From the NCBI RefSeq assembly GCF_030848495.1, contig NZ_JAVDDT010000002.1, forward strand, positions 372,001 to 436,000: a DNA stretch of 64,000 nt, given 5' to 3'. The stretch comes from Natronospira bacteriovora (GTDB lineage: Bacteria > Pseudomonadota > Gammaproteobacteria > Natronospirales > Natronospiraceae). Below the pieces are notes generated by a model that was not told where the DNA came from, did not search any database, and saw only the letters and a list, made by a program, of their open reading frames with translations. This document shows, one piece after another, positions 57,082 to 64,000 of this stretch (positions are counted from its first letter, which is position 1; the number at the start of each line of letters is the position of its first letter). The position numbers were made by a program, and so were the translations under genes.

Positions 57082-59670
57082 ATGGCCGATATCGCACGCG
57101 AAATTGCCAATGTGAATCTCGAAGACGAGATGCGCCAGTCCTACCTGGATTACGCCATGAGCGTGATCGTGGGGCGCGCACTCCCGGACGTTCGGGATGG
57201 TCTCAAGCCTGTCCACCGTCGCATCCTGTACGCCCAGAAGCAGCTGGGCAACGACTTCAACAAGCCCTACAAGAAATCGGCCCGTGTGGTCGGTGATGTG
57301 ATCGGTAAATATCACCCACATGGTGATTCGGCGGTCTATGACGCCCTGGTGCGCATGGCGCAGCCCTTCTCCATGCGCTATACCCTGGTGGACGGTCAGG
57401 GCAACTTCGGTTCCATCGACGGTGATGCCCCGGCCGCCATGCGTTACACCGAAGTGCGCATGGACAAGATTGCCCACGAGATGCTGGCTGACATCGACAA
57501 GGAAACCGTCGATTTCATCCCCAACTATGACGAAACCGAATGGGAGCCGGGCGTACTGCCGGCCAGGCTGCCCAATCTGCTGGTCAATGGCTCATCCGGC
57601 ATCGCGGTGGGCATGGCCACCAACATCCCGCCTCATAACCTGCGCGAGACCATCAGCGCCTGCATCGCGCTGTTGCAGAACCCGGAACTGGATGTGGAAG
57701 GGCTGATGGAGTACCTGCCCGGCCCGGATTTTCCCACCGCCGGGATCATCAACGGTGCCCGGGGTATTCACGAGGCCTATCGCACCGGTCGTGGGCGCAT
57801 CTATATCCGCGCCCGCACGGAGATCGAAAGCGACGAGAAGAGCGGCAAGGACACCATCGTCGTCACCGAGCTGCCCTATCAGGTCAACAAGGCCCGCCTG
57901 CTGGAAAAGATCGCCGAGCTGGTCAAGGACAAGAAACTGGAAGGCATCACCAATCTGCGCGACGAGTCCGACAAGGACGGCATGCGCATGGTGATCGAAC
58001 TGCGCCGGGGCGAAGTGACCGACGTGGTGCTGAACAATCTGTATCAGATGACCCAGATGCAGCAGGTGTTCGGCATCAACATGGTGGCCCTGGTGGACGG
58101 CCAGCCGCGCCTGATGAACCTCAAGCAGGTGCTGGAAGCCTTCCTGCGTCATCGCCGGGAAGTGGTCATCCGCCGTACCATCTTCGATCTGCGCAAGGCG
58201 CGTGAACGCGCCCATGTGCTGGAAGGCCTGGCGGTGGCCCTGGCCAATATCGACCCGGTCATCGAATTGATCAAGCAATCCCCCGGTCCGGCCGAGGCCA
58301 AGGCCGCACTGGTGGCCCGTCGCTGGGCGCCGGGGATTGTGCTGGACATGCTTGAACGCGCCGGTGCCGAAGCCTCTAGGCCGGAAGGGCTGGGCCCCGA
58401 GTTCGGTCTGGTGGATGGCGAGTACCAGCTCACCGAGACCCAGGCCCAGGCCATCCTGGACCTCAAGCTGCATCGCCTGACCGGGCTTGAACAGGATAAG
58501 ATCCTCAATGAATACAAGGAATTGCTGGAACGTATTGAGGATCTGCGTGAAATACTGAACAACGAAGACCGCCTGAACCAGGTCATCCGCGAAGAGCTGG
58601 AAGCGATCATGGAGCAGTACGGTGACGAGCGCCGTACCGAGATCCAGGCCAGTCACAGCGACCTGTCCATCGAAGACCTGATTTCCGAAGAGGACATGGT
58701 GGTGACCCTGTCCCACACCGGCTACGTCAAGTCCCAGCCCCTGGATGCCTACCGGGCCCAGCGACGGGGCGGGCGCGGCAAGGCGGCGACCCAGGTCAAG
58801 GACGAGGACTTCATCGACAAGCTCTTCATCGCCAATACCCATGACACGGTGCTGTGCTTCTCCAGTGCCGGCAAGGTGTACTGGCTGAAGGTCTACCAGC
58901 TTCCCCAGGCGGGACGTGGCGCCCGCGGCAAACCCATCGTCAATCTCCTGCCGCTGGAGCCGGAGGAGCGCATCACCACGGTGCTGCCGGTGCGCGAATA
59001 CGATCCGGATCACTTCGTCTTCATGGCCACCCGTCAGGGTGTGGTGAAGAAGACCTCCCTGGAGCAGTTTTCCCGGCCCCGCAGCAACGGCATCATTGCC
59101 GTTGGCCTGAAGGACGACGATGCCCTGGTGGGCGCGGCCATTACCGATGGCGGTTCGGACATCATGCTGTTCGGCACCAATGGCAAGGCCATCCGCTTCA
59201 AGGAATCGGATGTGCGCGTCATGGGCCGCACCGCCTCGGGCGTGCGCGGCATTCGCCTGCCCAAGGGCGAGCAGGTGGTCAGCCTGCAGATCGCCAGCGA
59301 GGAATGTCAGGTGCTCACCGCCACCGAGAACGGTTACGGCAAGCGCACGCCCGTGAGTGAGTACTCCGTGCAGGGTCGCGGTGGTCAGGGCATCAAGTCC
59401 ATTCAGACCTCGGCCCGCAATGGCGGCGTGGTCGGTGCCCAGCTGGTGTATGACGACGATGAGATCATGCTGATCAGCAACGGCGGTACTCTGGTGCGGA
59501 CCCCGGTGGCGGACATTTCCGTGGTCGGTCGCAACACCCAGGGCGTGCGCCTCATTCGTCTGGCGGACGGCGAGAAGCTGGTGGGGGTCGAGCGAATCGA
59601 AGCCCTCAACGGTGACGAGGAAGCCGAAGGCGAAGAGGGTGGCGACGGCGAAGCCACCTCGGAGGAATAA
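57082..59670 (+). CDS. gyrA: DNA gyrase subunit A
   Basis: GyrA cuts and rejoins DNA in gyrase. The protein has 862 residues. The catalytic tyrosine is Y122 in AMRYTEVRM, numbered as in E. coli. The quinolone-resistance positions S83 and D87 (GDSAVYD) are the sensitive residues. The N-terminal domain covers about 1-520, and the C-terminal beta-pinwheel begins with the GyrA box QRRGGRGK near residue 557. The tail is Glu/Asp/Gly-rich. It is followed by serC, as in Pseudomonas, after a strong terminator. Confidence 0.97.
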   Translation: MADIAREIANVNLEDEMRQSYLDYAMSVIVGRALPDVRDGLKPVHRRILYAQKQLGNDFNKPYKKSARVVGDVIGKYHPHGDSAVYDALVRMAQPFSMRYTLVDGQGNFGSIDGDAPAAMRYTEVRMDKIAHEMLADIDKETVDFIPNYDETEWEPGVLPARLPNLLVNGSSGIAVGMATNIPPHNLRETISACIALLQNPELDVEGLMEYLPGPDFPTAGIINGARGIHEAYRTGRGRIYIRARTEIESDEKSGKDTIVVTELPYQVNKARLLEKIAELVKDKKLEGITNLRDESDKDGMRMVIELRRGEVTDVVLNNLYQMTQMQQVFGINMVALVDGQPRLMNLKQVLEAFLRHRREVVIRRTIFDLRKARERAHVLEGLAVALANIDPVIELIKQSPGPAEAKAALVARRWAPGIVLDMLERAGAEASRPEGLGPEFGLVDGEYQLTETQAQAILDLKLHRLTGLEQDKILNEYKELLERIEDLREILNNEDRLNQVIREELEAIMEQYGDERRTEIQASHSDLSIEDLISEEDMVVTLSHTGYVKSQPLDAYRAQRRGGRGKAATQVKDEDFIDKLFIANTHDTVLCFSSAGKVYWLKVYQLPQAGRGARGKPIVNLLPLEPEERITTVLPVREYDPDHFVFMATRQGVVKKTSLEQFSRPRSNGIIAVGLKDDDALVGAAITDGGSDIMLFGTNGKAIRFKESDVRVMGRTASGVRGIRLPKGEQVVSLQIASEECQVLTATENGYGKRTPVSEYSVQGRGGQGIKSIQTSARNGGVVGAQLVYDDDEIMLISNGGTLVRTPVADISVVGRNTQGVRLIRLADGEKLVGVERIEALNGDEEAEGEEGGDGEATSEE

Positions 59671-59709
59671 GCCCGGGCTTTCCCAGGCTCGCGCTATGCT
59701 CTGTATAAG

Positions 59710-59741
59710 CGGCCCTCACTGGTGTGAGGGCCGTTTTTTTT
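59710..59741 (+). terminator. Terminator after gyrA
   Basis: CGGCCCTCAC (59710-59719) and GTGAGGGCCG (59724-59733) form a perfect 10-bp stem with a 4-base loop, followed by eight T (59734-59741). It separates gyrA from serC, so serC needs its own promoter, which I could not place in 59742-59792. Confidence 0.93.
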
Positions 59742-59792
59742 GCAAGATGGAATGAAACCACCAGACCCGGTCGTTCAAAGGGGATTGCCCGA

Positions 59793-60872
59793 ATGAAGCG
59801 TGCATGGAATTTCAGTGCCGGCCCGGCCATGTTGCCGGAGGCCGTGTTGCAGCGCATTGCCAGTGAGCTGCTGGATACCAACGGCAGCGGCATGTCCGCC
59901 ATGGAAATGAGTCACCGGGGAAAGGAGTTTCTCGCCATCGCCGAACAGGCCGAGGCGGATCTGCGTGAGCTGATGGCCATCCCCGACGATTACCGGGTGC
60001 TGTTCCTGCAGGGCGGGGCTACCGCCCTGTTTGCCACCCTGCCGATGAACCTGGCCAATGGCAGCGGGCGGGCCGATTACGTGCGCTCGGGGCACTGGTC
60101 GGACAAGGCGATCCGGGAAGCCAGTCGCTTCTGTAAGGTCAACGTGGCGGCAGACTGCGAGGGCAATGGCTTCAGTCGTGTGCCGGCGGCCGATGAATAC
60201 CGCTTCGACCCGGAGGCCGACTACGTCCACATTACCCCCAACGAGACCATCCACGGCCTGCGTTTTCCCGAGCTGCCCTCGGTGGAGGCGCCGCTGCTGG
60301 CCGATTATTCCTCCTCCATTCTGTCCGAGCCCGTGAATGTGCGTGACTATGGCCTCATCTATGCCGGGGCCCAGAAGAACATCGGCCCGGCGGGGCTGTG
60401 CATTGTCATTGTCCGTGAAGACCAGTTGCAGGGTGCGCGGGAAGGCACGCCGTCGCTGATGGATCTGCAGGCCCAGGCAAAGGCCGGCTCCATGCTCAAC
60501 ACGCCGCCCACCTTTGCCTGGTACGTGGCCGGCCTGGTCTTCCAGTGGCTGAAGGCGGAGGGTGGTCTGACTGTCATGGCCGAGCGCAATGGTGAAAAGG
60601 CGGCCCTGCTGTATGGCGCCATTGATGCCTCGGATTTCTATTCCAACCCGGTAGCGGCCGAATGCCGTTCACGGATGAATGTGCCGTTCTTCCTCGCCGA
60701 CCCGGCGCTGGAAGACACCTTCAAGGCGGAAGCCAAACAGGCCGGCCTGCTGACCCTCGGCGGCCACCGCGCCCTGGGCGGCCTGCGCGCCAGCATCTAC
60801 AACGCCATGCCCAAGGAGGGCGTCCAGGCCCTGGTGGACTTCATGAGCGACTTCGAACGTCGTTATGGTTGA
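59793..60872 (+). CDS. serC: Phosphoserine aminotransferase
   Basis: SerC makes 3-phosphoserine in serine synthesis and also acts in vitamin B6 synthesis. From the ATG at 59793 it has 359 residues (MKRAWNFSAGPAMLP); the frame's codon at 59724 lies in the terminator. The PLP lysine is K195 in YAGAQKNIGPAG. The conserved LLFLQGG-type segment is seen as RVLFLQGGAT. The next gene, serA, is the preceding step of the same pathway, so the pair acts together. A GGGGA site precedes the start. Confidence 0.95.
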   Translation: MKRAWNFSAGPAMLPEAVLQRIASELLDTNGSGMSAMEMSHRGKEFLAIAEQAEADLRELMAIPDDYRVLFLQGGATALFATLPMNLANGSGRADYVRSGHWSDKAIREASRFCKVNVAADCEGNGFSRVPAADEYRFDPEADYVHITPNETIHGLRFPELPSVEAPLLADYSSSILSEPVNVRDYGLIYAGAQKNIGPAGLCIVIVREDQLQGAREGTPSLMDLQAQAKAGSMLNTPPTFAWYVAGLVFQWLKAEGGLTVMAERNGEKAALLYGAIDASDFYSNPVAAECRSRMNVPFFLADPALEDTFKAEAKQAGLLTLGGHRALGGLRASIYNAMPKEGVQALVDFMSDFERRYG

Positions 60873-60875
60873 TTA

Positions 60876-60975
60876 GCCACAGATGGACACAGATAAACAC
60901 AGATGCGAAGCAACCATGTGTACCAGAGCTGACTGCATTCATATCCATCTGTGTTTATCCGTGTTCATCTGTGGC
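60876..60975. repeat. Large inverted repeat between serC and serA
   Basis: The 30-base left arm (60876-60905, starting GCCACAGATGG) and right arm (60946-60975, ending TCATCTGTGGC) match at 28 of 30 positions as reverse complements, around a 40-base loop. Each arm is itself built of about three CACAGAT units, 10 bases apart. It starts 4 bases after the serC stop. T-rich bases after it (GATTTTATTTG) could make it a terminator. It may also be a dispersed repeat; similar CACAGAT/ATCTGTG units are familiar from other bacterial genomes. Confidence 0.75.
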
Positions 60976-60997
60976 GATTTTATTTGAGGGTTGATCA

Positions 60998-62185
60998 ATG
61001 GTTTTCAGGATTCGCACCTACAACAACATCGCCGAGGCGGGCCTGGAGGCGTTTCCGCGCAGTCAGTATGAGGTGGGCGCCAGTATCGAGCAGCCGGACG
61101 GGATTCTGGTGCGCTCCGCCAATCTGCATCAGGAGCCTTTGCCGGAGACGGTGCAGGCGATTGCCCGGGCCGGGGCAGGGGTGAACAACATCCCGGTGGA
61201 GAAACTCTCTGAGCAGGGCATTCCCGTATTCAATGCGCCGGGGGCCAATGCCAATGCCGTCAAGGAGCTGGTGCTGGCGGGGCTGTTCATGGGCTTTCGG
61301 CACATCGCCCCCGCACTGGCGTTCGTGGCGGAGCTGAGCGGCGAGGGCGAGACCTTCGAAAAGGCGGTGGAGGCCGGCAAGAAGCGATTCGTCGGGCGTG
61401 AACTGCCCGGGCGCCGTCTGGGTGTGGTCGGTCTGGGGGCGATCGGCGGGCAGGTGGCCAATGCGGCCCGAGCCCTGGGCATGGAGGTGGTGGGCTACGA
61501 TCCCGGCATTACCGTGGAGCACGCCTGGCGGCTGGCCTCGGATATTCGTCAGGCGCGCAGCCTGGATGAGCTACTGGCGGAATGCGATGTGGTCAGCCTG
61601 CATGTGCCGCTGATCGAGGCGACCCGCGAGCTGATCAATGAACGGCGCATTGCCGTGATGCCGGACTCGGCTCTCTTGCTGAACTTCGCCCGTGACGGTC
61701 TGGTGCGGCGCTCGGCCGTGCTGGCGGCCCTGGCGGAAGGGCGGCTGGGGGCCTATGTCACCGACTTTCCCCACCCGGAGCTTCAGGGCCAGCCAGGGGT
61801 GGTGGCCCTGCCGCATCTGGGGGCTTCCACCGGGGAGGCGGAGGCCAATTCGGCGGTTCTGGCGGTCCAGAACCTGCGAGAATTTCTCGAGCACGGTAAC
61901 ATACGCAATTCCGTGAATTTTCCGGATGTCGTCATGCCCCGCACCGACGGGGGGCGGCTGGCGGTGGCCAATGCCAATGTGCCCAATATGGTGGGGCAGG
62001 TGGGCACCACCCTGGCCGAGGCCGGGCTCAATATCGTGGATCTGCTCAATCGATCCCGGGGCGAGCTGGCCTATACCCTGATCGATGTGGATGGTGAAGT
62101 GGCGCCCGATATCGCCGGGCGCATACTGGCCATTGATGGCGTCCTGAAAGTCCGAAGCATTCCGCCGGTCTCCGGGCGGGGCTGA
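60998..62185 (+). CDS. serA: D-3-phosphoglycerate dehydrogenase
   Basis: SerA catalyses the first step of serine synthesis. The 395-residue product has the NAD-binding motif GVVGLGAIGGQVA, the catalytic Arg in LNFARDGLV, the catalytic Glu of the substrate domain, and the His in LPHLGAST. A C-terminal ACT-like domain (about 320-390) would sense serine. GAGGG precedes the ATG. In the Pseudomonas-type gyrA-serC-hisC-aroA cluster this place is held by pheA; here serA replaces it. Confidence 0.94.
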   Translation: MVFRIRTYNNIAEAGLEAFPRSQYEVGASIEQPDGILVRSANLHQEPLPETVQAIARAGAGVNNIPVEKLSEQGIPVFNAPGANANAVKELVLAGLFMGFRHIAPALAFVAELSGEGETFEKAVEAGKKRFVGRELPGRRLGVVGLGAIGGQVANAARALGMEVVGYDPGITVEHAWRLASDIRQARSLDELLAECDVVSLHVPLIEATRELINERRIAVMPDSALLLNFARDGLVRRSAVLAALAEGRLGAYVTDFPHPELQGQPGVVALPHLGASTGEAEANSAVLAVQNLREFLEHGNIRNSVNFPDVVMPRTDGGRLAVANANVPNMVGQVGTTLAEAGLNIVDLLNRSRGELAYTLIDVDGEVAPDIAGRILAIDGVLKVRSIPPVSGRG

Positions 62186-62224
62186 GCCCTGCCGGGCCGG
62201 CATTCCGCAACTTCTGGAGACATC

Positions 62225-63355
62225 ATGGCCAAGCGTTTTCTGGAGCAGGCCCTGCCGGGTGTGCAGAGCCTCAAGCCCTATGAGCCGGGCAAACCCATCA
62301 GTGAACTTCAGCGAGAGCTGGGGCTGGATGACATCGTCAAGCTGGCGTCCAATGAAAACCCCCTTGGACCCAGCCCCAAGGCCCAGGCCGCCATTCGCGA
62401 CGCCGTGGGCGATCTCGCCCTGTACCCGGACGGCAACGGTTTCGATCTCAAGCGTGCCCTGTGTGAGAAGCATGGCGTCGACGCCAGTCAGATCACCCTG
62501 GGTACCGGCTCCGACCATATCCTCGAGCTGATTGCGCGGGTTTTCCTCGGGCCGGGCCGCAATGTGGTGTTCTCGAAGTACGCCTTTGCCATCTATGCCA
62601 TCGTTTCCCAGGCCGCCGGCGCCGAGCTGCGCGTGGCATCGGCCCTGCCGGAAGACCACGCCGACATGCCCTATGGGCATGACCTGGAGGCCATGGCCGC
62701 CGAGATTGACGAGAACACCCGGGTGGTGTTCATCGCCAACCCGAACAACCCCACGGGCACCTGGCTGGATCGCGCCCGCCTCGAGGCCTTCCTGAAGCGG
62801 GTGCCTTCGGACTGTCTGGTGGTGCTGGATGAGGCCTATTTCGAATACGTGGAAGAAGCCGACTACCCGGATGGGCAGAGCCTGCTGGCCAGCTATCCCA
62901 ACCTGCTGGTCATGCGGACCTTCTCCAAGGCCTATGGCCTGGCCGGCATCCGTGTGGGTTACGCCCTGGCCAGTGCCGAGATCACCGACCTGCTCAATCG
63001 GGTGCGACTGGCCTTCCACCCCAACAGCCTGGCCCAGGTGGCAGCCACCGCGGCCCTCGCGGATGAGGATCATATCCGTCAGTCCGTGGACATGAACCGC
63101 GAAGAGTTGGCCAAGATGCAGTCGGGCCTGCGTGAGCGGGGCTTCACCACCATTCCCTCGGTCTGCAACTTCGTCACCGTGGATACCGGACGCCCGGCCC
63201 GCGAGGTTTTTCAGGCCCTGCTCAAGCAGGGGGTCATCGTGCGGCCGGTGGACGCCTACGGTCTGCCGACCCATATCCGGGTGTCGGTTGGTCTGCCGCG
63301 CGAAAACGAGCGCTTCTTCCAGGCCTTTGACGCGGTCATGGGCGTCAGCGCCTGA
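62225..63355 (+). CDS. hisC: Histidinol-phosphate aminotransferase
   Basis: HisC converts imidazole-acetol phosphate to histidinol phosphate; some members also transaminate aromatic keto acids. The 376-residue product has a PLP lysine at K235 in TFSKAYGLAG, KLASNENPLGPSP near residue 40 and NPNNPTGTW. In Pseudomonas the gene at this locus is called hisC2 and serves aromatic amino acids. The 39 bases after serA hold only a TGGAG site. aroA begins 8 bases after its stop. Confidence 0.93.
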   Translation: MAKRFLEQALPGVQSLKPYEPGKPISELQRELGLDDIVKLASNENPLGPSPKAQAAIRDAVGDLALYPDGNGFDLKRALCEKHGVDASQITLGTGSDHILELIARVFLGPGRNVVFSKYAFAIYAIVSQAAGAELRVASALPEDHADMPYGHDLEAMAAEIDENTRVVFIANPNNPTGTWLDRARLEAFLKRVPSDCLVVLDEAYFEYVEEADYPDGQSLLASYPNLLVMRTFSKAYGLAGIRVGYALASAEITDLLNRVRLAFHPNSLAQVAATAALADEDHIRQSVDMNREELAKMQSGLRERGFTTIPSVCNFVTVDTGRPAREVFQALLKQGVIVRPVDAYGLPTHIRVSVGLPRENERFFQAFDAVMGVSA

Positions 63356-63363
63356 GTCGCCGG

Positions 63364-64000
63364 GTGACGCGGAACTGGCAGATCGATGCCGCCCCCTTCC
63401 TGCCGGAAGGGGGCGAGCCCGTGCTCAGCGTGCCGGGGGACAAGTCCATTTCCCACCGGGCCCTGATGTTTCTGGCGGTGTCTGCCGCCGGTGGGCGCAT
63501 CGACGGTCTGCTGGAATCAGCCGATTGCCTGGCCACCCTGCAGGCCCTGCGAACCCTTGGCGCCGAGATTCGTGCCCTTGGGCACGGGGCCTATCAGGTC
63601 AGTGGCGGTGGCCTGCGCAACCCCTCCACCCCACTGGATCTGGGCAACTCGGGCACCGGTCTGAGGCTGCTGGCCGGGCTGCTGGCCGGGCAGGGCATTG
63701 CCGCCGTGCTGGATGGCGATGCCTCCCTGCGGGGCCGGCCCATGGGCCGCATCGTCACGCCCCTGCGGACCATGGGGGCGGTGATCGAGGACAGCGAGGG
63801 CTGTCCCCCCCTGCGTCTGCATGGCGGGGGGCGGCTCCAGGGTATTGATTACACCTTGCCGGTGGCCAGCGCACAGGTGAAATCGGCCATCCTGCTGGCC
63901 GGCCTCAATGCCGACGGTGACACCGTGGTGCGTGAACAGGCCCCCAGCCGTGATCACACTGAACGCATGCTGGCTGGCCTGGGCGCGGACATCGAGTTCG
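63364..64000 (+). CDS. aroA: 3-phosphoshikimate 1-carboxyvinyltransferase (EPSP synthase), partial
   Basis: AroA joins phosphoenolpyruvate to shikimate 3-phosphate on the way to aromatic amino acids. The window ends after about 212 codons of a protein usually near 430. The N-terminal PGDKSISHRALMFLAV binds the substrates, followed by LGNSGTGLRLLAG and GRPMGRIVTPL. SAQVKSAILLAG lies near the cut. The start is GTG, 8 bases after hisC. No tyrA domain is fused or intervening, unlike the tyrA-aroA arrangement in Pseudomonas. The 3' part is outside the window. Confidence 0.93.
   Translation, partial: MTRNWQIDAAPFLPEGGEPVLSVPGDKSISHRALMFLAVSAAGGRIDGLLESADCLATLQALRTLGAEIRALGHGAYQVSGGGLRNPSTPLDLGNSGTGLRLLAGLLAGQGIAAVLDGDASLRGRPMGRIVTPLRTMGAVIEDSEGCPPLRLHGGGRLQGIDYTLPVASAQVKSAILLAGLNADGDTVVREQAPSRDHTERMLAGLGADIEF

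Noticed and set aside
57592-59013. A 473-codon minus-strand open frame
   Set aside because: It is antisense to gyrA and is His/Gln/Leu-rich noise.
60876-60975. Inverted repeat considered as the ends of an insertion sequence
   Set aside because: Only 40 bases lie between the arms, with no transposase and no visible target-site duplication.
63132-63848. A 238-codon plus-strand frame across hisC and aroA
   Set aside because: It is the wrong frame for both; aroA motifs are in the frame that starts at the GTG at 63364.

Overview
The window looks like ordinary chromosome from a gammaproteobacterium with roughly 60 % G+C. The evidence is the gene content and its order: a 14-gene nuo operon with separate nuoC and nuoD; initiator tRNA-rimP-nusA-infB-rbfA-truB-rpsO-pnp; smc-zipA-ligA; yciO-trpS-scpA-scpB-rluB; and yciK, mupP-like, ubiG, mtaD, mtnA, gyrA, serC, hisC, aroA. 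Most of these blocks are also found in Pseudomonas and in Ectothiorhodospiraceae/Xanthomonadales-like lineages. SMC-ScpAB is used rather than MukBEF. Several acidic tails, a secreted prolyl oligopeptidase and a sorted 'choice-of-anchor' protein would suit a proteolytic salt- or alkali-adapted species, but the genus cannot be read from the sequence.

Layout. Positions 149-14906: complex I (nuoA-nuoN), all on +. Positions 14993-23954: the initiator tRNA and the translation/RNA-processing operon, from a clear promoter to a strong terminator after pnp. Positions 24050-29180, all on -: yheT-like hydrolase, acs, gluQ, dksA, queF. Positions 29260-36848, on +: smc, zipA, ligA and a DUF1499 lipoprotein. 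Positions 36933-38467, on -: yciI, bolA and a PpiC-type lipoprotein. Positions 38665-43566, on +: yciO, trpS, scpA, scpB, rluB. Positions 43572-48878: an FkbM methyltransferase (-), then an endonuclease III-like glycosylase, an exported S9A peptidase and a choice-of-anchor B protein (+). Positions 48961-55818, on -: an unknown lipoprotein, yciK, a squalene-synthase-fold protein, a mupP-like phosphatase, ubiG, mtaD, mscS and DUF3047. Positions 55888-64000, on +: mtnA, gyrA, serC, serA, hisC and the first third to half of aroA, cut by the window end.

How the genes work together. Complex I supplies proton-motive force. The tRNA-fMet to pnp block links initiation, elongation control and RNA decay. 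gluQ and queF both belong to queuosine metabolism and flank dksA. smc, scpA and scpB form the condensin, with zipA (division) and ligA nearby. mtaD and mtnA serve methylthioadenosine salvage. serC and serA are two steps of serine synthesis, and hisC and aroA belong to histidine/aromatic synthesis.

I saw no CRISPR array, insertion sequence, prophage or toxin/defence island, and no convincing undescribed multi-gene system. The more interesting signals are small: a long opposite-charge reading-frame overlap between scpB and rluB; a squalene-synthase-like protein without its catalytic aspartates; a lysine-rich tail on DksA; serA where pheA usually sits, with a large near-perfect inverted repeat in front of it; paired palindromes between the initiator tRNA and rimP; and an exported-protein group with an unusual C-terminal sorting signal.
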